DNA of 64,000 bases, taken from assembly GCA_034440575.1 (NCBI GenBank), contig JAOTOL010001602.1, positions 159,001 through 223,000 of the forward strand, in the 5' to 3' direction. This DNA is from Imbricaverruca yamaguchii (taxonomy: Eukaryota; Arthropoda; Thecostraca; Neoverrucidae). This document shows, in pieces, positions 1 through 13,260 of this stretch (position 1 is its first letter; every line of letters starts with the position of its first letter). The translations under genes were made by a program, and so were the position numbers. Below the pieces are notes generated by a model, which did not search any database, was not told where the DNA came from, and saw nothing but the letters and a program-made list of their open reading frames with translations.

Positions 1-1894
1 TCCTAGGGATTTGATCACGTCCAATCTGTGTCAAAACTAAATGAAAATGCTATACCGTTGGTTATGGTCGACCACAAGCTGGTACTGCCTGGGTATGACT
101 GATGATATGCGGCGGTGCTGCCAATTTGTACACAACTGCTCCCGTGTCTGCCACTGTTTCCAGTCGCGTAGCAACTAAGCAGCAATTGTGGCACAAACGA
201 ATATCAACAGCTGATTGTGGCACGAAAGTCACGGCGGAGACGTGCTGGAATTGCTGCGGCGTTGTCCAATAATCTGCGGAACTTCCTGCCAGTCCCGCGG
301 TTTTGCTCTGCAACCTGCATACCGGCGAGCACACCGTGCTTTCAGCGCGGCCCCGGTGACCTTTAGAAGACGTGACCTGGTTTCTGGCACCTTCTCTAAT
401 GCTTTACTTTACAGTCCGTGCTGGTTTGCGTATTCCGGATGTGGGGTGCATCACGCTCAAATTGCGCATCGCCAGAACGGCTTGGTGCGTCATTTTTTCA
501 CGTGGGATGCAGGATAGGCTGGCATATCATGCCTGTCTTGGGCTTGCCAGCTTGATGCACTTTGATGTCTTCGATTCCTTTTCGCTCTGGGTAACCTCGT
601 TAAATCCATGCCGGAGGCTAAGTAAGTTAGTTTTACAATTCGCCTAGCCAGTTGGGAAAACGAAGGGATTTATTAACCGACCTCCTGGTAGAGAGATTTA
701 TATAACAATCTCCGTCGGATACATTTCTTGTAGTCGACTTAACTGCATTGTCCATTCGTTTATGGTGTCGAGAGTTCATTTTCCGTCCCGCATCTGAGCC
801 GTGCGTGGCGAATTGCACAGATGCCAGGATGGTTCCTGGGATGCCTTAACTTCCGCTTTATATCTGTGTTTGATGCTACAAATTAAAGACACCAACTTCT
901 AAAATTGCACGGTAATCTTCGCCGACCATATGGTGTAAGGTTACAATATCTAGCCATCACATGCAATAATGATGTACACATGCCACGTGCAACTTCCATG
1001 ACCTGACATTGTTCTACGCGTGGAATATTCTTATGACAGTCACATCCCTCGACATGGTAGCTTAAAGCTGTGATTGGCCATCGTTCCCGAACAAATCATA
1101 GAAATCCGAATTTGATTCCTACAAAAACCGGACTCATGATCAATTTTTTTTCAGTGTTATCCTTTCTTTCTGATCTTTCTTCTTGCCGACCTTGTTTTAT
1201 GTTTGACGTCGGGTATCGAGCACATGGCCTGCTGCTGCTGGGTGCCTTCTGCGATGTCTGCGGCCACCACGCATGTGCTGGACAATTTCAACCGAGTCGG
1301 TAGCCTTCCCGATTACCACACGACATGCAAATCACAGGAGTAATCGAGTGTGCCTGGGCATAGAATAGTCAGGAATTTAATAAGAAAAACGATTCCTAAC
1401 AATCGTTAGGAAACTGTGAGGATTGTTCGATCGGTTGGTAGAGTGACATCACCGAAAATAGCACCCGTCGACCTAGACGACGGCGACGATTGCTTGACCA
1501 GTTAGTGATCTGACATCTTCGGAAATGTCTCCGTCGACCTTTCTTCCAGGGGCGCTATATGGCCTATGCAGTCGATGCGCCCCTAAACCACAATAACTAA
1601 CCAACTAACCAAGACGGTCTTATCATTGACTAACGTGACACAAAATTAACGTCGCGTGAGGACGTCGGCACCACTTGGGCGTCCCGTGGGGGTGTTGGGG
1701 ACTTGCGGTGAGGATCACCTTCGAGCTTCAGACCTGGCTTGCGGGCGAGACAAGTCGATCAGAGCCAGAAGTGACGAATCGTGTCCAGGCACGGCCAAAT
1801 CCACCGATCAACTCGACTCCAAGCCAAGTCACGCGAACAACTCTCCATAAAGCAGGAGCCGGATATGATGCACGTTTTGCGGTGAATTTCTTGC
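1..1894. other. No recognisable gene
   Basis: Mixed-composition sequence with only short open frames (under 110 codons) and no domain, splice chain or repeat array that I can recognise. I see nothing to annotate. Confidence 0.6.
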
Positions 1895-2380
1895 GAGCGG
1901 GCACGAGGAGTATGTGGAAAGGCACGAGGAGCATCTGAGAGGGCACGAGGAGCTTGTGAGCGCGTAAGGGAGCTTGTGAGCGGGCACGAGGAGCATCTGA
2001 GAGGGCACGAGGAGCATCTGAGAGGGCACGAGGAGCATCTGAGAGGACACGAGGAGCATCTGAGAGGGCACGAGGAGCTTGTGAGCGGGCACGAGGAGCT
2101 TGTGAGCTGGAACGAGGAGCTTATGAGCGGGAACGAGGAATATGTGAGCGGGCAAGAGGAGCTTGTGAGCGGGCACGAGGAGCTTGTGAGCTGGAACGAG
2201 GAGCTTGTGAGCGGGCAAGAGGAGCATCCGAGAGGGCATGAGGAGCTTGTGAGTGGGCACGAGGAGCTTATGAGCGGGCACAGGAGCTTGTGAGCGAAGA
2301 GGAGTATGTGAGCGGGCACGAGGAGCATCTGAGAGGGCACGAGGAGCATCCGAGAGGGCACGAGGAGCTTGTGAACGGGC
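1895..2380. repeat. 21-bp minisatellite
   Basis: About 23 imperfect copies of a 21-bp unit, GAGGGCACGAGGAGCATCTG with variants ending in GAGCTTGTGAGC. Because 21 is divisible by three, open frames appear on both strands; they look like translations of the array and not genes, since no flanking exon or start context is visible. Confidence 0.9.
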
Positions 2381-2982
2381 TAATACGTGCACTGAGCTCT
2401 GTGACATGGCTTCCGATTGCGCGTTTCTTGACTCGCTGTTCAGCTGAAGCAATGCACATGCGAGCATTGTCGGAAGGTAGTGCATACCCATGTGTAGTAG
2501 AGAAACACGGCAATGCGGAAGAGCAGTGCCATACACTGGGTATCGCCTCACGACACAGTCTCCGATATTACCACGTCCCAGCCAAACCACATGATATATA
2601 AATATGTTATAATCCGTTGGGTGTTCGTCATATATTCAGGCACGTTTTGTTATGCCATAACGGGCATGCTTAATGCACATAGACATTGTTTATGCATGAT
2701 CATGGCACAGATATTGCTTATGTAATGCGCACACCTACACAAAACCCGACCTCGCTGTTGTTGCTGTCATGTTGCACCCGCAGCATTTCGGCTGGCAGCG
2801 AAGTACGCTCGAAGTGACCACTCCTGGTGGTCCTATATAGATTGTCAGACGACACTGAACTCGGACATGCCCTCGGGGCCTGTCGCTGGACGGACAGCTG
2901 TCTATTCTGAGACAGATCATGCTCGCGAGCCCAGCGCTGTAAGTTGGACTGCCTCGCTGTAGCCACAGTCGGGCGCGCGGCT

Positions 2983-3187
2983 GGACGAGCTATGGACGAG
3001 CTGTGGAAGAGCTTCTGATGAGCTATGCACGCGCTATGGACGAGCTATTGACGAGTTGTGGACGAGCTATGGACGAGCTGAGCTATGGACGAGCTGAGCT
3101 ATGGACGAGCTGAGCTATGGACGAGCTGAGCTATGGACGAGCTATGGACGAGCTATGGACGAGCTATGGACGAGCTATGGACGAGCC
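2983..3187. repeat. 11/17-bp GACGAGCTATG array
   Basis: Tandem copies of GACGAGCTATG, some lengthened by GAGCT to a 17-bp form. The array is imperfect at its left end and nearly perfect at 3060-3187. Confidence 0.85.
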
Positions 3188-3355
3188 CAGTGCTGCAGGC
3201 GGGGCCACTCCGCCGTAGCCACGATGCCGCGGCGACCGGACCGCTCTGGCGATATGAATAATTCGGCTGTCCACCGGCCTGCCAGCCAACACGTCCCACG
3301 CATCGCTGGACACTGCACCATCTGCGGCCGACTGTGTAGCCCAGATGCCGCCGCG

Positions 3356-3709
3356 TGCACTCAGATGCACTCAGATGCACTCAGATGCGCTCAGATGCAC
3401 TCAGATGCACTCAGATGCGCTCAGGTGCGCTCAGATGCACTCAGATGCACTCAGATACACCCAGATGCGCTCAGATGCACTCAGATGCACTCATATGCAC
3501 TCAGATGCACTCAGATGCACTCAGGTGCACTCAGATGCGCTCAGATGCGCTCAGATGCGTTCATGTGCACTCAGATGCGCTCAGATGCGCTCAGATGCGC
3601 TCATATGCACTCAGATGCACTCAGATGCATTCATATGCACTCAGGTGCACTCAGATGCACTCAGGTACATTCAGATGCACTCAGATGCACTCAGATGCAC
3701 TCAGATGCA
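3356..3709. repeat. 10-bp CTCAGATGCA array
   Basis: About 35 copies of a 10-bp unit (CTCAGATGCA/CTCAGATGCG). With a period of 10, all three forward frames read the same 10-residue cycle, which explains three overlapping open frames here. It is not coding. Confidence 0.9.
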
Positions 3710-4616
<907 letters not shown>

Positions 4617-6066
4617 AGTATGTAGTATGTACATATGGATCGCAAGTTTCTTACTAGCCATGATTTTAATCACTCCTCTTTTGGGTACGATATACAGAGA
4701 CAGGACAGAAATAAGAATTTCACGAAATTGGTGCCGGAATAATGAACACTGGTTTAACAGACTGAGGCAGTGCAGTAGCGCTAGCGCTCTAGCGAGCGTC
4801 AGCCGATGATCAGAGCAAGGGAGGAGGAAACAATGGAGACAACGGCGCAACAGCGGTGGGTGAGAAAATGATAAAACCGGCATAGGAACAAACAATGAGC
4901 AATGGAACCGCAAATAAAGAACAGCCAATGGTGGTGGAACGCTGGTTGAGCGACGAAAAGTGAACAAAAGGGTGAACACTGAACCAAGCAATGGAACGAT
5001 GAACAAAACAAACGATGGAACGACAATGAAAACACGAACACACAGTAACAGCGAAACGAATGGTGAAACATCAAATTGCCGTATATTGAACGCTTTCCAA
5101 CAACTTAACATTGCGTATCGTTTAACTTCCTTTCTCTTTCTCGTTTGACCTCCTCTCTGCCTTGAACTATATCTCACCACAATTACCACCTCGTTGCAAC
5201 TGATCACCTCACTATCCCCGCTCGCACTCTCCTAAGCCTGATAGACGAAGGGTGCTTCATCAGCGAGGAATTCCCATTGACCGATTTCCAGCTCGGGATG
5301 TATAGAGCCGTGACGTCATCAGTGGCAGCCTGCAGTGGGGGTCCTCGCTGCCGGAGATGCGCCAGGGTGAAGGCTCAAGATTTCGATAATGTTTTTCTAT
5401 AACTGTTGTTTAGGTTAATCCAAGCTTCGACGACGGATGGTGTTACTGTATGGGCCAAATATAAACGTATGTATGTCGTTGCAAGACCACCACGAATAAC
5501 ACGTATTTCAGACGTGCGCGGTGATTCATCCCGAGTTTCTTCGGTGCAGTGATAAATTAGCTGTTCAGATTTTGACAGCTAATTGATGCCAAGAGTTGGA
5601 TTGCGACTAAGGATGCTACATTGTCGCATACGTAGGTATATACTACCTTCCTGTATGCTTATTTATTTTCAAACATGGATTGTTTATCAAAGCATGTAGA
5701 TGCTTTCTTGCTTCGTGATGCACCGACCATGTGATTAACCTATCATGAAAAATAATGTAATATAATCATCCCAGATTCCCTTAGGGATACCAACGACTCT
5801 TGCATTGTTCACTCAGGACGACTGATCGAGTTGCCGTCCGAAGTGTCATGTACTCCTCACTGATATGCACTGCATGCAAACCTTTCAACGTTATAGTGCC
5901 ACATAGACGGTACAGGCGATGGGAACCTTGGCTCTGCATCTAACCGCATTTTACTGAGAGTTATAGGCGCAATATGATAGCAACAGTCGAGGCACCCTGG
6001 AACCTACATAACGCACAATCAACCAGCTTTGGCTTTGTTTGCATGCTCCACCCAGTCATGGTTCAG
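4617..6066. other. No recognisable gene
   Basis: AT-balanced sequence without arrays or recognisable coding exons. The 4.8-5.1 kb part holds many AACAATGG/GAACAAA-like words that suggest a decayed simple repeat. Confidence 0.5.
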
Positions 6067-6228
6067 AACAGGATGCTTTCTTTTCTTTTCATTGCATTGC
6101 TGAGGAACAAAGGATGTGTTCAGGGAGGGAACTTATCGTACCGGGGACTTCTCGATTCACCATTAGGTCACCTTTGTGCGCCGTTCCGTAGTTCAGGCCC
6201 AAAGATTGCGGCGGGGGACGGGTTGTTC

Positions 6229-6324
<96 letters not shown>

Positions 6325-6505
6325 ATTTTTTTTTTTTTTTATATGAACAACCCGTCCTCCGCCGCAATCTTTGGGCCTGAACTACGGAAGTGGGCACAAA
6401 AGTGAACTAATGGTGAATCGAGAAGTTCCCAGTACGATAAGTTCCCTTCCTGAACACATCCTTTGTTCCTCAGCAATGCAATGAAAAGAAAAGAAGGCAT
6501 CCTGT

Positions 6506-6506
<1 letters not shown>
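6067..6506. repeat. Large palindrome with (TA)n centre
   Basis: The left arm (6067-6232) and right arm (6341-6506) are near-perfect inverted complements of about 166 bp. For example AACAGGATGCTTTC at the left end is mirrored by GAAGGCATCCTGTT at the right end. The centre is (TA)n plus a T run. The arms contain no transposase, and a second (TA)n follows at 6508-6572. Confidence 0.9.

Positions 6507-6572
<66 letters not shown>
6507..6572. repeat. (TA)n microsatellite
   Basis: Pure TA dinucleotide tract directly abutting the right end of the 6067-6506 palindrome. Confidence 0.95.
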
Positions 6573-6574
<2 letters not shown>

Positions 6575-6929
6575 ATTATATATATAATGAATGTTCTCAA
6601 CCTGCGTTCTCCTTCATCCTGGCGAGTCGACACATCCACCAAATCTTCGGTGTCTTGCAAGTACTACATAGTTCTGAAATCCACAGTTGTATTTTTAGAC
6701 TCCCTAATTCAACTGGGGCCCTTGGAAAATATGCGTCGCCCTCCTTATAGCAGGACGCTGGCTGCGCCACTGTTCCCTAGAGTACTAGGAAGTCGACGAA
6801 AGCGGTCATTAAATCTCAGAAGAGACAATTAGTGAGACTGTAAAACATTGCTTCCTCAAAAACCAATTGGTGGCACTCAGAAGTCCGAGAAAACACCATG
6901 CTCCTTTGATTTGTCTCTGCCAGCGAGAG

Positions 6930-7690
6930 CTGGGGCGAGTTGGGTCGTGCTGGGCCGAGATGGGTTTGGCCGGATCGAGGTGCGGCGGATCAGGTCAGGC
7001 TGGGCCGGGACGGGTCATATTAGGTCGTGCCCGGCCGGGACGGGTCATGTTAGGTCGTACTGGGCCGGAACGGGTCGTGTTAGATTGTACTGGGCCGGAA
7101 CGGGTCGTGTTAGGTCGTACTGGGCCGGAACGGGTCGTGTTAGGTCGTGCTGGGCCGGAACGGGTCGTGTTAGGTCGTACTGGGCCGGAACGGGTCGTGT
7201 TAGGTCGTACTGGGCCGGAACGGGTCGTGTTAGGTCGTACTGGGCCGGAACGGGTCGTGTTAGGTCGTACTGGGCCGGAACGGGTCGTGTTAGGTCGTAC
7301 TGGCCCGGGACGGGTCGTGTTAGGTCGTACTGGGCCGGGACGGGTCGTGTTAGGTTGTACTGGGCCGGAACGGGTCGTGATAGGTCGTACTGGGCCGGGA
7401 CGGGTCGTGTTAGGTCGTGCTGGGCCGGAACGGGTCGTGTTAGGTCGTGCTGGGCCGGAACGGGTCGTGTTAGGTCGTACTGGGCCGGAACGGGTCGTGT
7501 TAGGTCGTACTGGGCCGGAACGGGTCGTGTTAGGTCGTACTGGGCCGGAACGGGTCGTGTTAGGTCGTACTGGGCCGGAACGGGTCCGTGTTAGGTCGTG
7601 CTGGGCCGGGACGGGTGATGATAGGTCGTGTTGGGCCGGAACGGGTCGTGTTAGGTTGTGCTGGGCCGGAACCGGTTTGGCCAGATCGAG
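6930..7690. repeat. 30-bp minisatellite
   Basis: About 23 copies of TAGGTCGTACTGGGCCGGAA + CGGGTCGTGT (30 bp). Copies are most uniform at 7040-7580 and decay at both ends. A period divisible by three keeps two frames open (10-residue cycles), and coding cannot be fully excluded. No signal peptide, splice chain or unique flank supports a gene. Confidence 0.9.
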
Positions 7691-8054
7691 GTGTGACGGG
7701 TCTGTTCGGGCTACTCATTTTGGCATTTCCACGCCTACGCGCGGGAGTAGACTTGCTCATCCTTCGCCCCCACTCATAAAACGGCGCTGTAACCGCACTA
7801 TACCTTGGAATTTCACGGCGCGTTTGCGACCAGAAGCCGCACAACCAACTGCTATTGTGGGACACCACTTTTTGCTGGCACCCACCGTCCCACCACTCAG
7901 GCTGGCCGGCGCACGGCTGACTGTGCTGTCCTGAGCTATGTCCCTGTGCGAGCTGGAGCGGGACTTGTGACCTGAGGAGCCGCGCGCCACAAAACTCGGC
8001 GACGCGCCCAGCTTTCACACGGGAATATTCTGATTGGTCGAGCCTGGCAGGGAC

Positions 8055-8182
8055 TCGACTGCCTACATTCCACATTACGTGAAAACGCAATGTGACTGCC
8101 TACATCCCACATTACGTGAAAACGTAATGTGGCTGCCTACATCCCACATTACGTGAACACGTAATGTGGGATAGTAGGCATG
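8055..8182. repeat. Tandem hairpin repeat (three units)
   Basis: Three direct copies of a roughly 38-bp unit that is itself an inverted repeat: CCCACATTACGT and ACGTAATGTGGG pair around a short loop. The unit starts with CTGCCTACAT, and the last copy closes with ATAGTAGGCA, extending the palindrome. It could be the remnant of a short inverted-repeat element. Confidence 0.8.
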
Positions 8183-11100
8183 GTGAAACCCCCGTGTGTG
8201 TACGTGAGTATGCGTGCGCTGACGCTTGCACTGCGGAATAAGTTGCTAGTGTACACAGTACGGGATGGTGTGGTGTTATTTTGTCCCGCTTCTAATGCTA
8301 TTTGTTCTGTGGAAGGAAAAGAGATTCGATCCACGGTGGTGTAGCTCCTTAAACTTAAACTTAAACTCATACTCCAGACTTTTTGGTTGATCCTGCAGAT
8401 CAGCTCAAGCAGCTTAATGTCGCGATTTAGTCCATCGCCCATCTTTTCCATAGTTTTCGGATGCCGGTGAAACAAACGTGACAGTGTGCTTCAATATTGG
8501 TGAGGTACGAACTAAAGGCTTCGTCTAACATTCGTGACACAGGCAAATGTCAAGTTCCCAATTCCGTCAAGTTCAAACATCTATAAATATGTGATGAACT
8601 ACTGATAATAACAATTTTCTCAGAATTGGCGCTTGGGAAAGGTGATGAAGGACACCATTGTAAAGCAAAATGTTCTCCATCATTTCTGAGAACCTTCCCA
8701 AGATAATTCTAAAACATCGAAATTGCAAAAGACTGGAGCCTATTTTTGGACACAATGTGCGAACATCAATAGTTGGAAGGTGTGCCAAACATCTGAATAA
8801 TGCCGAAATTGCCCTTCTCAACATAAGCGAAAGTAGCAACTTAATAGTGCCGCGCATTTACGACAAGCTCCAGTGGTTCCCAACACACACGAGTAACGTG
8901 CTGTTTGTGGATTGGTTAATTCAGTTGTCGCTGTGCAGCGTGCATGCAAATTTGCAAGCCACTGAAGTGGCATACTACGCTTACTAGAGGAGGCCGGCCA
9001 GCCCTTCCTTTCCGCCGCAGTATTTCCAAGGAGCGATCCCGAACATTTCGACAGCCAGCGGCTGTTTATTGTCCCCGAACTTGTTACCCGACGACACACA
9101 TTGAATCATAAATCAGCTCCCCAAAGTTTTGTCGTCGTAAGTAATTTAGGAGACAGTTTCGTCGCGAGATGCTTTGTTATTGGTTTGCATGCACTTCCGA
9201 CTTTCATCAAGACATCAACGGTCTCATCAAATACGTACGATAATAAAACTCTGGATCGCGGCCTTTAAAAGACCGGATCGCGAAGTTTGAAAAACATCGA
9301 CTTAGGCGGTAATCTCAGGTTCTATGCACTTCACAAACGGGTCAGTTCAGGCACTAGATAATCGGTGTCTTTAAGTACATTTATACAGTGTGTATATGCA
9401 TTCTGACAGCTGATATATTATTGCGCCTCTATATTCCCACGTGAGCATACCTCACAGTTGCACGCGCGTACACTAATTCACAGACTGACGCTGGAAAATT
9501 TCAACCATGGAGCCACTTCCCTTTGCACTGGTGCGCCCTGTACTTTGCAGTTCGGTTGAAAATGCGCAGAACGCCAGTCCGTGCCAGAATTGGGCAAGTT
9601 TCGTCGCGCGCTCTACGGCCTTCCTCTGGCGGACAGACCCATCCGCTGGGACATCTGGTGCAAATTCGCCACAGCACGCAAACAGTGCATTTTGTATGCT
9701 GGTGTGCCTACACATGCACGCCGCTGTTATCACACGACACATTCGCGCGCCCGACGGACTACATTTCGGTCTCGCCGGCCGTACTGGTTACGGCCGATGC
9801 TGATGCAGTGGTCTGTGCATGCACAGGTGCTGCTCGGTATGCGGTCGACTGTGGCCCTCTTCGTTTGAACTCTGGTCACGCCGACACGTGTCTGCCTGGG
9901 CTGCGGTGCGGTCGGCGTCAGCGCGGTTCGCGAGGAAGTGCTGAAAACGGCACTTTCTGCGGTCGTGGTGCGCCTACTATTTCATTTCATCGTATGCGTT
10001 TCAGTTTGGTATCACGGACGCTGACGACTTCGGCTCGTGGGCGTAGGGAGAGGATGGGCGGACGTGGGCGTGGCTGGAGAGAGCGAGAGAGGAATGTCGA
10101 GGTCAATGGACCCATGTTTCAAGAATGATCAGTATTATTATATAGCATAGTGTCTGATAGAAGGGTATTCGCCCCACTTGGACGATAATGAGGGGATTAT
10201 CTGGAAGGAGTGTCTGCTGGGGAAGGGCTGTCTTAGAGGAGAGTGAGGGGATTGTCTGGAAGGAGTGTCTGTTGGGTTGTTGGATGTCCAGGAAGGAGAT
10301 GTATGGAGCGAAGGCGGAGATCTTTGAGCGTGAAGAAGGTGTTGTCTGGATATTGATGGAAGACTGTCTGAAAAGAAATGGACTGAGGTATTCCAATGGC
10401 TGAGATTATCTAGAGGTGGGAGGGATACTTGTAGATGGAATGTACGTATGGCGGAGGGTCTGAGAGGCGGCGGGCGTGTGTGGATGAGCTGTCTGGGTTG
10501 GGAGGGGAAGGAACTGTGCTGATCTAGAGGAGAAGCTGTGTGATGGAAAGGCGCTCCCCAGGAGTCCGGCGTGAAATGTCATTTACTATGTGGTGTCATG
10601 TGCGAGGATTTATCAGGCATTGGTACTGATCTTGCTCGCATGATATGGAGGCTCTGCTTCACATGGGGTACTGTTACGGCTGGTGCAAATCACATACTGC
10701 AAAATGCCGATGCGTAGGACGCATTTTTTATGCGTTCGAAATCTACAGAAATACTCCTGCCAACGACAACTAATGCCAACCTTGCATACGTGCGTAATTA
10801 TGAAGCAAGTCAATCGTATCACATTTTATAAGAGGGATCAGAACTATGCTGGAGTTGGAAGTGGTTGGGGTCAACGACCAGTCTCCGGGCATTCTCGTGC
10901 AGCTCGGATGGGATTTGCGCCAAAACACATCCACCCGGGCGGGCATCAGCTGGCCGTTTGGACTGGCGCCAAAGCACACACGAGCTGCCGGAACGTCAGC
11001 TGACTGTCGTACCGTCCTCCTTGACTGTCCCAATCTGCGGATGAGGAGCAGTGTCATAAAATTACTTCACCATTAACTGTGTGAATGAAGAAAGAAGTTG

Positions 11101-12039
11101 CTTGGGAATAGTGAAAAATTGGAAGAAAATAAAGGATCGCCACTTAAGGATTAAAAAGCGGAATGCCTTTTACTTCGGTCACATTCCATTTTACATTACT
11201 TAAGAGTCGTGTGTATAATGACTGTCCACACATGTGGCAAAATGGTAAAAACCTAAGACAAGGATGAAATAGCACAATTACATTAAGTGTGAATTTCCAG
11301 GCCACATGGTCAATTATTTTACACTGGTGAGGAGAGCCTAGGAGGGCGCGGAACACTTCAGCAACTTTACGGGGTATGGTTCAGACGGACTACAGGAGAG
11401 ACTGGTCACTTAGGCGGACCGCGACTGGCAAGTTGAGTGGCATGGCCGGCTTAATTCGGCCTGACTTCTGTCATGTGCTTGACCGGGATGACGAGGTCCG
11501 TTGGCCCCCCGCCGGATATAACTTGCGCTCTCACACCCGATCTCTGCGACAGTTCTGACGCATCGAATATGTTGCCCAGAGATGGGTGCAGTTTCCTCTA
11601 AGAGCTATTCTTAGCTTGCGAAGCGAGAAACAAGCGACAAAAGTGCATCAGGCAGTACAAAATGTGGACTACATCTCTGTCGACAATGTCGACAAAGTCG
11701 CCAACACGACGTCGGAATTGGATGTGCAAGGCACGACTTGTTGCCAAGTTCACCGAACCCTTCACGCCGCTCTGGGATAATATACCAGCACGAGAAAACT
11801 GAAACCGACCGACATCTGGTGCGCATTATGGCTCTCGCTTCACTGGGTCTGAACTGAGAACTCCCACGAGATGATGTGATATTGCGAACCTCTCCAGATT
11901 TTGGTGCGGTTATTCGCTCTGCTACATGATCTGCATTGCTGCTCCCGCATGGCTGTCACATGTGCTGTCTGACCGGTTATTGGCATGCGCAAGACTGATG
12001 TCCACTTAGCATCTCATCACTACGGTGTACGTGAAGACC
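8183..12039. other. No recognisable gene; possible upstream part of gene 1
   Basis: Contains a GC-rich block at 9490-10090 with an open frame of about 200 codons that resembles nothing I recognise, and weak GGAAGGAGTGTCTG repeats at 10190-10280. The first coding exon of the FkbM gene should lie upstream of 12789, ending in phase 1, but no candidate could be supported here. Confidence 0.4.
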
Positions 12040-12788
12040 TGGCTGCTCTGAATTGACCTGAGCTGATCTGCCTGTAGGTTTGGTGGCGCTCCTGACAGTG
12101 ATAGGGCTGATCGTGTATGACTAATCTGACATGACCTGACCTGACTCGACCTCTGTCCGACAAGCTTGGTGGGGCTGCTTGCAGTGATCGAGCTGATTGT
12201 GTGCGCCTGACCTGACCTGACCTTACCTGTGTCCGACAAAATTGGTAGCACTGTTGACAATAATTGAGCTGATTATGCGCGGCTGACCTGACCTGACTTG
12301 ACCTCTGTCCGGCAGGCTTGGCCACGCTTCTGATAGTGAGCGGGCTGGTCGTGTACGTCTAACCTGATCTGACTTCACCTGTGTCCGGCAGGTTTGCTGG
12401 CGCTGCTGACAGTGATCGAACTGATCATGTACAACTGGCCTGACCTGATCTGACCTGACCTGACCTGACCTGACATGACATGACATGACGTGGCATGATA
12501 TAACATGACATGGCATTACCTGATATGACCTGACCTGACCTGACCTGACATGGCCTGACCTGACCTGATCTGACCTCTGTCCGGCAGGTTTGGTGGCGCT
12601 GCTGACAGTGATCGAACTGATCATGTACAACTGGCCTGACCTGATCTGACCTGACCTGACCTGACCTGACATGACATGACATGACGTGGCATGATATAAC
12701 ATGACATGGCATTACCTGACATGACATGACCTGGTGTGACCTGACATAACCTGACCTGACCTGACCTGACCTGACCTCTGCCCGGCAG
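12040..12788 (+). repeat. Compound array spanning exon A acceptor
   Basis: Six degenerate copies of the last intron bases, acceptor and first ~43 bases of gene 1 exon A, at about 12069, 12157, 12231, 12307, 12381 and 12577. They are separated by (CCTGA)n-rich spacers. The true exon at 12789 is the seventh copy. The two nearest copies also share a ~190-bp higher-order unit with ATGACATGAC and ATGATATAAC words. Confidence 0.85.
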
Positions 12789-12940
12789 GTTTGCTGGCGC
12801 TGCTGACAGTGATCGGACTGATCGTGTACGCCGTTGTGACGGCAGCCACGCACGGAGCCAACGATCTGGGCACTGGCTTTGTGACCCTCTACAAGCATGT
12901 GCCGGCAAACTCTTCGGACCGGGACATGCGGTGCATTCAG
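12789..12940 (+). CDS. Gene 1 exon A: transmembrane anchor of FkbM methyltransferase
   Basis: Acceptor CCCGGCAG|GT at 12788 and donor ATTCAG|GTAGCC at 12940. The exon starts in phase 1 and ends in phase 0. It encodes a strongly hydrophobic run (LLALLTVIGLIVYAVV), then a polar stem with a sequon (NSS) and ending RDMRCIQ. This is the layout of a type II signal anchor followed by a lumenal stem. The residues before it (cytoplasmic tail and start Met) must come from an upstream exon. The frame joins without a stop to exon B. The 5' part of the exon is repeated in the preceding array, and its 3' part plus donor is partly repeated at 12970 and 13240. The anchor role is inferred from hydropathy. Confidence 0.7.
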
Positions 12941-12966
12941 GTAGCCGTCTGCCGCATGCCACCGGC

Positions 12967-13260
12967 TCCGGCTTTGTGACCCTCTATAGCTTGGATTGGA
13001 TTGGATTGTGGCTTTACGACGCCCCCAGCAGCTGAGGCCATACAGCGTCGCCTGCCTCTCACCCTGGCAGGAAGGGCGAGTATCGCGGGGAATCTAACCC
13101 CGTACCTCTGGCTTGCCAGACGCTCAGCTTAACCGCTGAGCTACCGACGCCCCCCCTCTATAGCTTGATGGGCCACCTATTCGGGCCGATATCTGCGCGG
13201 TGTACACCATACAAGCAGCCGTCTGTTGTATGCCGGCTCTGGCTTTGGCTCCGTCCACGG
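12967..13260 (+). repeat. Degenerate duplications of exon A 3' end, split by a SINE
   Basis: GGCTTTGTGACCCTCTA of exon A (12867) recurs at 12971 about 103 bp later, is interrupted by a SINE, and the following sequence resumes at 13168. The stretch with the donor (CAGGTAGCCGTCTGCCGCATG) has a further diverged copy around 13210-13255 (AAGCAGCCGTCTGTTGTATG). Confidence 0.65.
12994..13153 (-). mobile_element. tRNA-derived SINE, family C
   Basis: On the minus strand it reads a tRNA-like head with A box TAGCTCAGCGGTTA and a B-box-like GGGTTAGATTCC, then a body ending in a TCCAATCCAATCC tail. It is bounded by a perfect 14-bp target-site duplication, CCCTCTATAGCTTG (12980-12993 and 13154-13167). Confidence 0.85.

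Noticed and set aside
9523..10128. 201-codon frame in a GC-rich block
   Set aside because: No domain, no splice partners, overlapping frames equally open; probably compositional.
11376..11558. 60-codon frame ending with YNLRSHTRSLRQ
   Set aside because: YNLRS-like ends occur in some retroelement polyproteins, but nothing else of such an element is visible nearby.
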